Shown here piece by piece: positions 47,181 to 59,133 of a stretch of DNA of 64,000 bases. Source of the stretch: Dipteronia dyeriana (lineage: Eukaryota > Streptophyta > Magnoliopsida > Sapindales > Sapindaceae). Within the stretch, counting starts at the first letter, position 1; every line of letters begins with the position of its first letter. A program made the translations under genes and the position numbers. Location of the stretch: the NCBI GenBank assembly GCA_032871835.1, contig CM065297.1, forward strand, positions 29,211,598 through 29,275,597, given 5' to 3'. The notes under the pieces are model-generated. The model was given only the letters and a program-made list of their open reading frames with translations. It searched no databases and had not been told where the DNA came from.

Positions 47181-47670
47181 AGTTTAGTAAATTGAGTTTA
47201 AATGACACCGATAAACTAAAATACCTTCATCTAGTTTTTTATTACGTTTATATCAATTTTACTTTTTTTGTTTTTTTCTTTAAAAAAAAAAAACCAATGG
47301 AGAAGAGCTCCATTGGAGGTCAAATGGAGGCCGAAATTGACATTCAAGAGAGGATTTTGACCTCTAAAAGAGGTCTCTATGAAGAAGATGATTAAAAAAA
47401 AAATAGAAAATTTCATTTTATCCAATAATTTTGAAAATCATAAATATTCCTAATAAGTCATAGAACCTACCTAATAAGTCTTAAAAACTACAGAATAAAT
47501 CTAAAAAACAACAGAATAAGCCTCGAAAAAATAAAAATAAATCTTGAAAAAATAAAAAAACATAAGACTTATTTTTATGACTGTGTTTTAAGGATATTTT
47601 TAAGTTATTAAATTGATAATAGTCTTAAAACTTACTCTTTAACGAGAGCTATTAAATTTTCGAACCCAAA
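47181..47670 (+). repeat. Dispersed repeat, copy B
   Basis: It aligns with the reverse complement of 25,463-26,082. The minisatellite part (about 47,450-47,570) is more eroded, with CTAATAAGTCTTAAAAACTA-type units. It ends about 160 bp before the PADRE gene's promoter motifs. Confidence 0.65.
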
Positions 47671-47832
47671 TTATATTTACTTGTTTTACCAACCCATTTA
47701 ACTCAGACTCTATGTAGTGAGTCAATCTATGAGTTGCAACTTGCCAAATAGGAGGCTATGTTAACATCAATGAGGATGTCATGACTTACAACTGCAGGTT
47801 ACAAAAACACTTTACAAAAGTCAGCAATAATG

Positions 47833-47875
47833 GGGCCCACAGAAATGGTATTCTCATATTCATTTCCTATAAATA
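47833..47875 (+). promoter_or_regulatory. PADRE gene promoter motifs
   Basis: GGGCCCAC (47,833-47,840), whose reverse complement GTGGGCCC fits the class II TCP site GTGGNCCC, and a TATA box TATAAATA at 47,868-47,875, 93 bases before the ATG. Confidence 0.6.
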
Positions 47876-47968
47876 CAATAAATCCATACTCATATCACTC
47901 TTCAGTTAGAAATAAAAATTCAGCTTTTATTATAAACTGTTTCATTAAAACCAGGCTACAGAGAAACT

Positions 47969-48442
47969 ATGGGGAATTGCATAGTCTTGGAAGAAAAGGT
48001 GGTAAAGGTGATGAAAACAGATGGAAAAATCCTTGAATATAAAGCACCAATGAAAGTCCATCAAGTGTTATCAGAATTTTCAGGCCATGCTCTATCAGAT
48101 TCACTTCCAGAAATCTGTCATCTCCACCAAGATGTTAAACTGCTTGGTGGGAACTTGTACTATCTTGTACCTCTTCCTCCACTGCCATCACCAAAGAAAA
48201 AGAAGGTGAGGTTTTCGGATCATCGGGAGGAGGAGGAAGGAGATCATGGACAAGGAACTGGTAATATTGTTCGGATAAAGTTGGTTATCAGTAAGCAAGA
48301 ACTACAGGAGCTACTTCAAAAGGGAGGAGTTTCAGTTCAGGATATGGTTTCCCAAATTCAGGGTAAACAAACTACAAATGATCATGTTGATAACTGTAAA
48401 GGGTGGAAGCCTGAATTGGAAAGCATACCTGAAGTAGACTAG
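47969..48442 (+). CDS. PADRE (DUF4228) domain protein
   Basis: An intact single-exon gene of 157 codons and the best-supported host gene on this side. The N-terminus MGNC has Gly2 and Cys4, the pattern for N-myristoylation and palmitoylation, so the protein probably sits at a membrane. The PADRE/DUF4228 core is visible: KVMKTDGKILEYKAP (residues 13-27), VHQVLSEFSGHALSD (30-44) and KLLGGNLYYLVPLPPLP (57-73). A basic patch PKKKKVRF (75-82), an acidic stretch, and a C-terminal motif with ISKQELQELLQKGGVSV follow. Length and layout fit the family, whose members respond to pathogens and abiotic stress. Their biochemical role is not established. The start is chosen for the MGNC motif and the TATA spacing. 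No defect is seen. Confidence 0.9.
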   Translation: MGNCIVLEEKVVKVMKTDGKILEYKAPMKVHQVLSEFSGHALSDSLPEICHLHQDVKLLGGNLYYLVPLPPLPSPKKKKVRFSDHREEEEGDHGQGTGNIVRIKLVISKQELQELLQKGGVSVQDMVSQIQGKQTTNDHVDNCKGWKPELESIPEVD

Positions 48443-49263
48443 CAAAAGCAGATCCATATGTAAATTGTACTCTCCTTAGGTTGAATAATCCTGTTTAGTT
48501 TAACATACAAAGTAGATACTAAAAAAATGAAAAGAAAAAAGTACATCTTAGCTTGTGTTGACATCTCAAATATTTACCTTATGTCTTTCTTTTGGATGGA
48601 AGTTATAAAAATCAGCAACATAGAAAGCACCAAACTCTTGGATTCATGTCTTTTATCAGTACCTCCATTATATTATGTTTACTGTTTCATTTGTATAAAT
48701 GTGTTTTTCAAAAATTAGTTTTCGCACGTCTTGTTTTAATAGGTAGAGAATTGTATATTTAGATCAAGAATCACACATAATTACTGAAAGATCGAGTAAT
48801 TAAGCCCCACATGTCACTAGCCTTGGCAAGCATGTCCCTGTTTGCCTGAGAGATATGCATGCAGAGTCAGTAGGATCAAGGAAAGGAGAAAATGAAAGAA
48901 ACCAACGTACACATCCTGTACAACTTCTCATTAATCATAAGAATAGATTATAAGCATATCTAATTGTCCTTCCTTTCGATAATTATTACCATTATGCTAG
49001 TATTGTTAGTGCTCCTACCATCATCCCAGTGCTATAACTGCTCATAATTATTAAGCACTAAACATATGAACAGATTGGACAAGTCAACCTGATCCAGTAA
49101 ATATGCACATATGTGAATTGGAGAAAATCTTTGCCTTCCTTTTATTTTTATTCATCTAAAATAGCATCAAGTTTGGTATATCTCCTTACATTGTCTTTTC
49201 CTGAATCAATATGGCAGGGAAATAAGAAAGTGACACATGACAACGGTGAGGATCAGAGCATGC
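48443..49263. other. Non-coding stretch downstream of the PADRE gene
   Basis: It includes the likely 3' UTR of the PADRE gene (a GAATAATCC phrase near 48,482). Nothing else is recognised. Confidence 0.55.
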
Positions 49264-49268
49264 ATTAG

Positions 49269-50187
49269 TGATGGGGAATTAGATAAGCTTTATTAGGTGT
49301 TATTAGTAGTTATTATTTTGAGAATAAATTATCTCCTTCAGAGATAAGTTTATATTTTATTTATCATTATCAGGTTTTATTTATCTTTATCAGGATTTAG
49401 ATGTTTATCTTTTTATATTGTTAGCTGTAAAAGGCACCTTCAGAACCTTTTTGTAGTCAGACTTGATGAATTGAATAAAAAATTGAATTGATGTGTTATC
49501 CCCTTTCGGTTCTACATCAATGGTATCAGAGCCTGATCTCTTTTTTCCATACACACTTCCGCAACTAATACTCACAAATTACCAAACCACAAAAAAAAAA
49601 AAAAAAAAAACAACTCAGCAACACACTGTTTGCACCTCCAATCGCCCAAGTGCTGTCGCCTCCACGTGTTGTTGCTGGCCACTAGTGGAAAATTTCACTT
49701 TGATCCAAATTGTCATATGCTTCGTACTGTGTGCAGGTTTTACAGCTATGTCATAATATCTAGATTATTTCCATAGCTTTGATTATTCCGATGATGAATT
49801 CAAATATAGTCATCCCTACTGTTATGGAGATTTCGAATATATCCAGATTTCTTATTCGTTGGTCATAACCCATTTGACTCGCCAAGAGTTGAGTTCTTCT
49901 TAGTGGAGGAGAATGGTGGGGAATTAGATAAGCTTTATTAGGTGTTATTAGTAGTTATTATCTTGAGAATAAATTATCTCCTGCAGAGATAAGTTTAGAT
50001 TTTATTTATCATTATCAGGTTTTATTTATTTTTTATCATGATGTAGATGTTTATCTTTTTATATTGTTAGCTATAAAAGGCACCTTCAGAACCTTTTTGT
50101 AATCAGACTTGATGAATTGAATAAAGAATTGAATTGCTGTGTTTTTCCAATCCCCTTTTGGTTCTATTTCCTTCTAGTTCTACGTCA
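49269..50187 (+). mobile_element. TRIM-type miniature LTR retrotransposon, 919 bp
   Basis: Perfect ATTAG target duplication (49,264-49,268 and 50,188-50,192). The 5' LTR is 49,269-49,519 (251 bp) and the 3' LTR 49,914-50,187 (274 bp, with an extra partial duplication near its end). Right after the 5' LTR is TGGTATCAGAGC (49,521-49,532), the initiator-Met tRNA site, and right before the 3' LTR is the purine tract TAGTGGAGGAGAA (49,901-49,913). The 394-bp interior codes for nothing and includes an A run (49,591-49,609). It would depend on proteins of another Copia-type element. Confidence 0.92.
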
Positions 50188-50192
50188 ATTAG

Positions 50193-50964
50193 ACCGGTCA
50201 TATCTCCTAATTGATCGTTGGTACTTCATACCATCTGTCGGTTTGTGACATACCTTTCATCTGGCCACGAAGGAAGAATCTAGATCAGCCCCAATGGGGA
50301 TCTAAATCGTCAAATCAATCAAAATTACGGAGATCCATATAATAAGAGGTTTGTTATTCTCTCCATCTATTAACATCTCTTCTTCACTCTCATTATTACA
50401 TGATGATTACACCTCTAATACGATGCCATATGCAGCTATGAATTATGATATAATCTCACATCAAATTAGATTCTCTATTTTTCTTACATAGTCCTCGCCT
50501 TTTCACTTGCTAAATGCTCACACTGACTTAGGCATTGGAGTTCTTGCAGCTCCCCCCATGGACGTCAGAGACCAGAACCAGCTCATTAGAAAATCTCCAA
50601 AGGATTGCTCTATCAAGAACAGAGAAATTCAAGTTCACCACAAATACCATAAGGGAAAACATTTAGGATACAACTCAACTAATTCTTGCAAAAAGATGAA
50701 TCACAACAAACTTCTTACTATGTAGGCAGCTCGACATATGCACATTCAGCTACTTTAATTAAATATAAGAAGACCAATAAAGTTGAAGTAAAATAAGAAA
50801 AGAGTGAGAACTAAGTATGAACATGAAATGAAATGACAAGGAAATAAAAAGATACAAATGGAAAAGGAGGATGTAGTTTCACGAGTTCAATGCAAAGGCT
50901 CACTAAAGAGTTTTATAATAAAATCATTTCAACTTTGAATATATGCACCAAAACTATAAGAGTA
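50193..50964. other. Non-coding stretch
   Basis: No gene is recognised. The 72-codon ORF at 50,507-50,725 has no family resemblance I can name. Confidence 0.55.
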
Positions 50965-50972
50965 GTTTCAAG

Positions 50973-51736
50973 TAGTGGTGTAAAAATGGACTGGTCCGGT
51001 CCATTAGGGACGGCCTGGTCAGTCCATTTCTAGAAACAGGCCTGGCTGGACCTGGCACGCGACGGTGTCGCAGGCCTGCCCGGCACGGCACGGCACGCCG
51101 GCCTGCCGGGCCCCTCTGGCGGGCCGGGCGGGCCAGGCCTAACTGGCCTGATCCGACGAGTTAGTTTTTTTGTCCAATTTTTTTTTCAAATTACGTTTTT
51201 TTTTTATTTAGGGTATAGGGTTTAGGATTTATAGTTTATGGTTAAGGGTTTAGAATTTAAAATGAATGAAGAGAACGAACAATTATTAGGATTTGAAATG
51301 AATAAAGAGAACGAACAATTTTTTAATTAATTAATTATTTATTTATTCTTTCAATCAGATTTGAGAGAATGAGAGATTGAAAGAATGATAGAGAGAGTTA
51401 ATGGAAAATGAAATGGATGGAAGTATTTATAGAAAAATTTGATTTGTGGGTCAAAATGTAATTTAAAAGATTGTAGGGGGGTTTTGGTAATTTTTATTTC
51501 CAGCCGTTGGAGGTTTTTTGAAAAAAAAAAAAAAAAAATTGGCCCAAACGGACCGGCTGATCGGTCCGCCGGGCCGGTCCGACAGGCCTAGCACGCCGAA
51601 TTGGCGTGCCAGGCGGGCTGGCCTGCCTGGCCTCCTCCCAGCAGCCCGGCACGCGGCCTGGCCATCTTTCTTCACGGGCCGTTCTGGGAACGGCCCGTGA
51701 ACTTCCTGGACCGGCCGACCCATTTTTACACCACTA
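50973..51736. mobile_element. Non-autonomous hAT element, 764 bp
   Basis: Perfect 8-base flanks GTTTCAAG (50,965-50,972 and 51,737-51,744) and perfect 17-base inverted ends TAGTGGTGTAAAAATGG / CCATTTTTACACCACTA. The subterminal arms are GC-rich with GGCCTGG/CCGGTCC words, as in the 44 kb element, and the middle is AT-rich. No transposase is encoded. Confidence 0.93.
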
Positions 51737-51744
51737 GTTTCAAG

Positions 51745-52742
51745 TTTCAATCTCTTAAAAACGGAAGCTGTTAAATTTTTGGTGCAATCTAGTTCACTTT
51801 TGTTGTACTTACTTTCTTTCACTTTGAATAACCTTTTCAGTTTCCTATAAAATAATCAGTGAGGCTTGGCACCTATATAAAGAAAATCTTAAGCATAAAT
51901 ATGGAAGTAGAGTTTAATTGTAACACATAGCACTTCCGATTTAACTGAAAAAAAAAACTATTGCAGGATTTGTTTTTGGGAAAAAAAAAATAGTCGAGAG
52001 TGAACAGAGTACTCTGGAGAATATAGTAGCTTTACTTCATGTCATTATCCATCCAAAACAAAAAAAAGGATGTCAAATATTCCAGTGATAACCATAATGT
52101 ACTAAAATTCAGTCACATAAATGTGAACAAGTATGCTTGGCTGTGTGAATAGACTCATAACTGACAAAGTAACAGGACATTACTACAAAAAGAATTATAA
52201 ATATCAAATATGATACAAGAAGCAGAAAGACAAGTGACTTATAGTTCCCTTTTTTAGTGGGCTGCCCCCATTAAAGTATGTCTATAACCAGTAGGTGGCA
52301 TCCGAGTCAAAACTTATAATATATCATTAGCTACCACAGCACATAATTTTCTAGGCAATCAAGCAATTGCAAGTTACTATGGTAGGTAACAAACTTCCAA
52401 GGAGAATTACTAGGCCAAGGAAAATACTACCCACATCTTCAAATTCACTATGAGTAGCATTCCCACAATCAGGCTTAGTGGTTGACTGGTTCAGATTCTC
52501 TTGGTCTCCAAACTAGACGAGTGCACGAACTAATCTAACACAGTTTGCTCTATTACATAGATAAATTGTGTCATGCTGACAATATGGGTGAAATAATTCA
52601 AGAAACATATGGAAATTCTCTTGATAGATTAAAAAAGCACAAAGGGCAGTGATGGAGTAACTTATTTCAGAGTTAGGTTATGTAATTCATGTAACAATAC
52701 TATCTTAAAATAGGGAGATTTGAAGGCCATAAAAACGCATTT
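51745..52742. other. Non-coding stretch
   Basis: Nothing recognised between the hAT element and Copia-3. Confidence 0.55.
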
Positions 52743-52747
52743 GGCTC

Positions 52748-52963
52748 TGTGAAAGTTTATTCTTTATTTTTTTGAATAATAATTCTGTATAAAACAGCCA
52801 TAATATATAATACACATTAGGGGGTAACAATCTGCTTAATCTAAGGAATTTGTTTCCTCTTTAAATAAGGAAATTAATACCAAATCCTCTAATAATAGGA
52901 AATCTAATATACAACATAATTAAATATCTAGATCCTTAGAAAACAGCAACAAAATCTCCAACA
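52748..52963 (-). repeat. 3' LTR of Copia-3
   Basis: On the minus strand it starts TGTTGGAGATTTTG after the tract TTGAGGGGGAG and ends AAACTTTCACA. Confidence 0.92.
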
Positions 52964-52970
52964 CTCCCCC

Positions 52971-55900
52971 TCAAGCTGGGTTGTATATGTTTAACATACC
53001 CAGCTTGCTACACAGATCTTCAAAGGCCAGTCCTCGGAAGTGCTTTTGTAAGTATATCTGCATTTTGTGATGATGAAGGAGTGTATATAGGTTCAATGAC
53101 TCCCCTTTCTATATTCTCTTTGATAAAATGTTTATCAATTTCGATGTGCTTAGTCCTGTCATGTTGATCAGGATTTTTAGCAATACTGATGGCTGCTTGA
53201 TTGTCACACAGCAACATTATAGATCCATCAATAGGAACCTTCAATTCAGCTAACAAGTGTTTCAACCAAATTCCTTCACAAATCCTTTGAGCCATGGCTC
53301 TAAATTCAGCTTCAGCACTGCTTCTTACAACAACGGATTGCTTTTTACTCCTCCAAGTTGTCAAATTTCCCCAAACGTAAGTACAGAAACCTGAAGTTGA
53401 TCTCCTGTCAGTGGCAGACCCAACCCAGTCTGCATCTGAATACACCTCAACATCTCTTCCTATATTCCTTTTAAAAAAAAGTCCTTTTCCTGGAGTAATT
53501 TTTAGATATCTCAGAATCCTCTGTACTGCTGTCATGTGTTCTTCAGTGGGATTGTTCATGTATTGACTAACAACACTTACAGGAAAGGCAATGTCAGGTC
53601 TTGTATGAGAAAGATAGATTAATTTCCCTACAAATCTCTAGTACCTCCCCTTTTCAACTGGAGCACTATCTTAAATTGACCCCAGTTTGGTGGTAAAGTC
53701 GATTGGTGTATCAGCTGGTTTACAGTTGAGCATAGCAGTGTCTTTGAGCAAATCTAACACATACTTCCTCTGTGAGACAGCAATACCTGTCTTCGATCTA
53801 GCAATCTCTATCCCTAGGAAGTAATTGAGGTCCCCTAGATCCTTGATTTCAAATTCTTTTGCAAGAACTCCTTTAATTCTAGGTATTTCCTCCTCAAAAT
53901 CTCCTGTAAGCACAATATCATCTACATAAACAATAAAAACAGCCAACTTACCACTAGGAGAATGTTTTATGAACATTGTATGATCAGCTTGCCCTTGGAT
54001 GTATCCTTGTTTCAACACCTTGGAGAATCTCTCAAACCATGCTCGGGGAGACTGCTTAAGACCATATAAGGACTTCCTTAACCTGCCTACTTTGCTGCAA
54101 TTGGTTGCATTTTCAGTCCCAAGAGGAATTTCCATGTACACTTCCTCATCTAAGTCTCCATTCAAGAAAGCATTCTTGACGTCCAACTGATAGAGGAGCC
54201 AGTCAAGATTAACAGCAAGAGATAATAGAACTCGGATGGTGTTTAACTTAGTCACAGGTGCAAAAGTCTCTTGGTAGTCAATGCCATATGAATGGGTGAA
54301 GCCCTTGGCTACTAGTCTTGCTTCAAACCGTTCAATATTGTCATCAACTTTAGTCTTCACAGTGAATACCCATTTGCAGCCCACTGGTTTCTTCCCCCTA
54401 CGTAAGTCACATATTTCCTATGTACTGTTCTTTTTTAGAGCCCTAAGCTCCTCTTCTACAGCACTCTTCCACTCGGCTATAGACAAAGCTTCCTCCACAC
54501 TGTTAGGAATTTGCACTTCTATAAACCCTCTGTATCTTTGAGACAACCCTTCATAATTGACATATTTGCCTATGGGGTACAACGGTCTACTTCTACATTC
54601 TCTCACCCCTTTCCGGGCTGCTATTGGCAAATCACCATCAGTTTGTTCACTGTCAAGGTCTGAACTGTTAGGGGAATTATTGTCTTCAATCTGTGCATTA
54701 ATTTCTTGAATTTGAGGTTCAGGCTCAGATGATTGAACTGGTTGAGTGTGTGTTGGTACCACTACTTCTTTCTGTTTTTCCCGTCTCCTTGTGTAAACAA
54801 TATCCTTTTGATCAACAGTAGTTGGGACATGACACTTAGATGTTTCTCTAGGAGTTTCACTCGAAGAATGATTGCTAGAAGGTTCATTAGAGTTAAGTTT
54901 AGGAGTATAAGGACTAACTGAAGAAATTTCAACCAAGCTAGGAGTCCAAAATACATCAAAACTCTCAATGCTTTGTGGTGACAAACTAGGTCTCTCAGAT
55001 TTTCAAAACTAATATTCACCAGAATTCTCCCCCTGAATAACAGTTTTGGTAACTTATGGTTTTGTTTCAAAAAAGATAACATACATACTGTAATAAAACT
55101 TATGATTAAGATGACAAAACACTTATAACCCTTATGAATTGAAGAATAGCCAAGAAAAATCCCCTTGACAAATCGCTTATCCAATTTACCCCATGAGTGT
55201 TTATGAAGATGAACAAAAACAGTGCACCTAAATATTTTCGGTGGTAAATTAGATATTAGGCGACATTGGGGATAGAAGTGAAGAAGGGTTTTACTAAGAC
55301 TTGAAAATTGTAAAGTCTTTAAGGGAAGCCTATTGATCAAATATGTTGCTGTAAGAACAACATCTCCCCAAAACTTTTTAGGCATGTTTGTGGAAAACTA
55401 CAAGGATCGAGCAACTTCAAGGATGTGTCTATTCTTCCTCTCGGCAATACCATTTTGTTGTGGGATATCAACACAAGAACTCTGGTGAATGATACCCTCA
55501 CACAATAAGTAATTGCCAATCTGAGAATTAAAAAATTCCATGTCGTTGTCAGTCCTAAAAATCTGAATTTTAGCAATGAATTGGGTTTTAATCATGGTAT
55601 TGAATGTTTTGAAAATTTGAGAGACCTCAGATTTGTGTTTCATGAGAAAAATCCAAGTAAGTCTTGTGTGATCATCAATAAATGAAACAAACCATCTAGC
55701 ACCAGTGATATTTGGGGTTTGTGATGGTCCCCAAACATCACTATGTATCATGGAAAAAGGTTTAGATGATTTGTAAGTTTGACTTGAAAAACTTGTGCGA
55801 GAGTGTTTAGAGAATCGACATATTTCACACTGGAAAGACATAAAATTTTTATTATTGAACATTGAAGGAAACAGTTTAGCAAGATATATAAACCTTGGGT

Positions 55901-57410
55901 GTCCTAAATGGTAATGCCATAACATCACGTCACTATCTAGACTAGACTCCCTAACAAGGTCATGTTTGCTAATACTGTTAACACAAGGCCTACTCACTGT
56001 TGTTGATGCTTGTAGTTTAGGAGAGGGTTGAACTTCTGGAAGATAGAGTCCTTCTTAGCCTCTAACACTGCCAATCATCCTCCCCGTAGTCAAATCCTAA
56101 AAAACATAAGTATTTGAACGAAATTCAGCCACACAGTTCATATCTTTAATAAGTTTACTTACTGATAATAAGTTGCAATTTAGTTTAGGCACATATAAAA
56201 CAGAATGCAAAGTCTGGTTCTTAGAAGCAATCACAGTGCCAATGCCCATTACTTTAGATATTGTTCCATCAACAATCCGTACATGAGGGCTGCTACCACA
56301 AGCTGAGAACCGATGAAAAATGCTTTTGTCTCCAGTCATGTTGTTTGAAGCTCCAGAATCAACAATCCATGATTGTGATTTTTCTAAGTTAGCAGCCAAA
56401 GCATCAAGAAAATTACCTTTTTGTGCAATAGAACCCGTACCAATTACAACTGGACTAGCAGACATCCGTGTTTGGCTAAGGATCTTATGCAGTGCATCCA
56501 ACTGGTCTTTACTGAAAGGTTCAGTTCCTGTGGTGGAAGATAGGTTCGCTCGACCCTCACGGTCCTTAGTTGGTTTCCAATCAGCTGGTTTCCCATAAAT
56601 CTTCCAACACTTCTCCTTTAGATGTCCAGGTTTTCTACAGTAATCTGGTTCCTGATTATTGCAGCCAGCCAAAGCAGAAGCTTCACCCCCCGGTTTTTTT
56701 TGTTTCTGTCACAAGCATCAAAGTTCTGCGACTTTCCTCTTGTCTGACCTCAAAGAAGGCCTCACGAAGACTTGGCAGTAGCTTGGTACCGAAGATCCTT
56801 CCTCGCACAGCATCGAGATTGGAAGTTAAACCCAACCAGAATTCGTAGGCTCTCTTAGTCTCGATAATCTTCTTGTACTGTTGAGAGTCTTCAGGTGAAC
56901 TCCACTTATATTTTTCAAACGCATCAAGTTGCTGCCAATAAGTCTGAAGTTCGTTGTAGTACTCGGTCACCGAGAGATCCCTTTGCCTTAGGTCATGAAG
57001 TGCTCCTTCAATTGTCACTAATTCAGAAGTGTTGTCCTTGTGAGAGTATGTCTCCTTCACTGCTTCCCAAACCTCGGCAGCTGTCTCATAAAGGAGGAAA
57101 TTCTCACCGATATTAGGCATCATCGAATTTATCAACCAAGACATGACTTGGTTGTTATCTCTCTTCCAAGTTTAGCATCCTTTTCTTCGGGCTTGATGAC
57201 TTTTTCTGTAAGATAGTCTTCTTTCTCTTTGCTGCATAGATAAAGTAGGACAGATTGAGACCACTGGAGGTAGTTTCGACCGGTAAGTTTGTAAGAAGTA
57301 ATGGACATATGATGGAAATTTTGAGGTTCTCCACCATTGCCACCAAGAATGGTTGTTTCGGAAATTGTAGACTCGGCTGAGATTATTTCAGAACTGCTGG
57401 ATTTGGTCAT
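52971..57410 (-). pseudogene. Copia-3 gag-pol
   Basis: Domains along the minus strand: gag N-terminus (57,410-57,150, YKLTGRNYLQWSQSV); gag core after a frameshift (57,144-56,683); zinc knuckle DYCRKPGHLKEKCWKI, with the first Cys apparently replaced (EPDYC); protease WIVDSGASNNMTG (near 56,365-56,330); GAG-pre-integrase WHYHLGHPR and integrase with HSDVWGP, FRTDNDMEFF and NGIAERKNR (55,997-55,398); a further integrase piece (55,385-55,140); a linker (54,984-54,418); RT (54,384-53,671) with QLDVKNAFLNGDL and YVDD intact; RNase H (53,559-53,020) with VYSDADWVGS. At least three frameshifts and several stops are seen. The last codons FEDLCSKLGML reach the stop at 52,971 after a one-base slip near 53,040. 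Confidence 0.92.
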
Positions 57411-57563
57411 GATGAATGATGAGGATTGTTGCTGGAAAGAGCAACAAGAAGATCGGAGTTACTGCTGGAAAAGGCAGTAAGGAATTCGAAATTCAGACAC
57501 TGCCGGAAAGAGCAGTAAGAGAAGGAGAAAAAAAATAGGGTTTCAGAGGAGGCTCTGATACCA

Positions 57564-57775
57564 TGTGAGTTTATTCTTTATTTTCTTGAATAATAATTCT
57601 GTACAAAACAACCCTAATATATATACACATTAGGCAATAACAATCTGCTTAATCTAAGGAATTTGTTTCCTCTTTAAAGAAGGAAATTAATACCAAATCC
57701 TATAATAATAGGAAATCTAATATAAATCATAATTAAATATCTAGATCCCTAGAAAACAGCAACAAAATCTCCACA
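57564..57775 (-). repeat. 5' LTR of Copia-3
   Basis: 212 bp, starting TGTGGAGATTTTG and ending AAACTCACA on the minus strand, adjoining the primer site at 57,551-57,563. Confidence 0.92.
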
Positions 57776-57780
57776 GGCTC

Positions 57781-59133
57781 TTTTAAATTGCAAATTACAG
57801 CCTTCTGCTTATTTTCTAATTTGCATATAAGAACTAACACCTAAGGTGCCAAAAATATACCTTAATATGCCAACCCAATAAGTATAACTTGGTAGGGTTT
57901 AGAAACTTGCTGTTTGTTAATTATGAGGGATATTGCACTAATCAGTTTTCATACTATTTAATTTTGTTCTTTGATTTATTTAGTTACCAGTAATCTACAC
58001 AGTTGCTTGGTAAAGGTATACTGGAAATCTAAAATTCGCAATCAAGCTTAACCTAAAACATACTATGCAAAATTTGACAATCTTAAACACTGTGTACACA
58101 AATATGCAAGACAATATAATGTACAGAGACCTACCAAAGAAATCAACTTGCCAAAATTCTACCTACAAGCAGATACAAGTGCAAGTGTGCAACAATAAGT
58201 TACCATCAACTTGGCCTGCTACAGGACATTCTAAATTCAAAGATTTTGAACACTGGATTAAAGATTCCCCCTACCCTACAAAAAAAAAGTGCAAATATTC
58301 AATTATCAAAGCTAACATTGCCTTTGTCATACACTCATGTCTGAGAAGCAGGCTGCATGACACTGACAACTGAAGTAACACCTAGAAGTGCCATCACCAA
58401 CATCCACCATGTACAAAGGAGGCCAACATTTCCAGATTTTGAAAATCATGCTTGCATCATAAGAGGGGGGTTACACTTTTCTCTGGTTTTACTCATTATT
58501 GCATAGGGAAAGGAAAATTAAGAAGCTTATATTGGCTAAGTGGCTATAATAAATACTTCAATGATGGTAAACATTCAGTGGTGGCACTGAGCAAGTTAGT
58601 TCTTTATCTCATGTGTGGAGAATTCTGATTTCTAGCAGGGTACTTATCTTTATTTGAAGCATATATGAAAAAACAAAATGAAAATTTAGATACAGTTCTG
58701 AAGAGTGACAGCTAAAAATTAAAGTTCTGAAATTCCAGGTCCTTTTCCCCTTCCTGTTTTTGGTTTAGCAAAACTATGTATGACATTTTGTTGGCACCTA
58801 GAAATCCAATTATCCAAATGTTACGATAATTAGTAATGAGAAATCCCACCAAATCCGAATAAAACAACAATAATAATAAGCCAATAGATGTTACATCAAC
58901 CGACGATTATTGAAATTTTCACTGCTCATAAAGATTATAATGCAGGATCAGCAGCAATATGAACACTTGAATAAGTTTTACATCATCACATAACAAATTT
59001 TACTTGTATAAGATGTACATAGTGAAAATTGTTTGGGCTTATATTAAACAAATTGCTTGACCTTGCTTTACATGAGAAAGGGTGCAAATTCACTATACAG
59101 TATACCTCAAACTTCTGCTATCACCTGTAAGAG
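57781..59133. other. Intergenic stretch and 3' flank of the SOUL gene
   Basis: No gene is supported. The 102-codon ORF at 58,065-58,373 has no recognisable domain. The right part should include the SOUL gene's 3' UTR. Confidence 0.55.

Larger units (their letters stand above)
52748..57775 (-). mobile_element. Copia-3: complete Ty1/Copia element (-)
   Basis: 5,028 bp with perfect GGCTC target duplication (52,743-52,747 and 57,776-57,780). On the minus strand: 5' LTR 57,775-57,564 (212 bp), primer site TGGTATCAGAGCC directly after it (57,563-57,551), gag-pol 57,410-52,971, purine tract, 3' LTR 52,963-52,748 (216 bp). The size and short LTRs resemble the Ale/Retrofit type, which is inference. 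Stops and frameshifts make it inactive, although most domains remain readable. Confidence 0.95.

Noticed and set aside
49493..49756. ORF within the TRIM element
   Set aside because: It includes the primer site and an A run. There is no gag or pol motif.
51463..51822. 119-codon minus-strand ORF rich in Arg, Pro and Gly
   Set aside because: It lies across the GC-rich arm of a hAT element, and its composition follows from the GC-rich palindromic words.
58065..58373. 102-codon ORF downstream of Copia-3
   Set aside because: No domain, no promoter or splice context. Likely chance in intergenic DNA.
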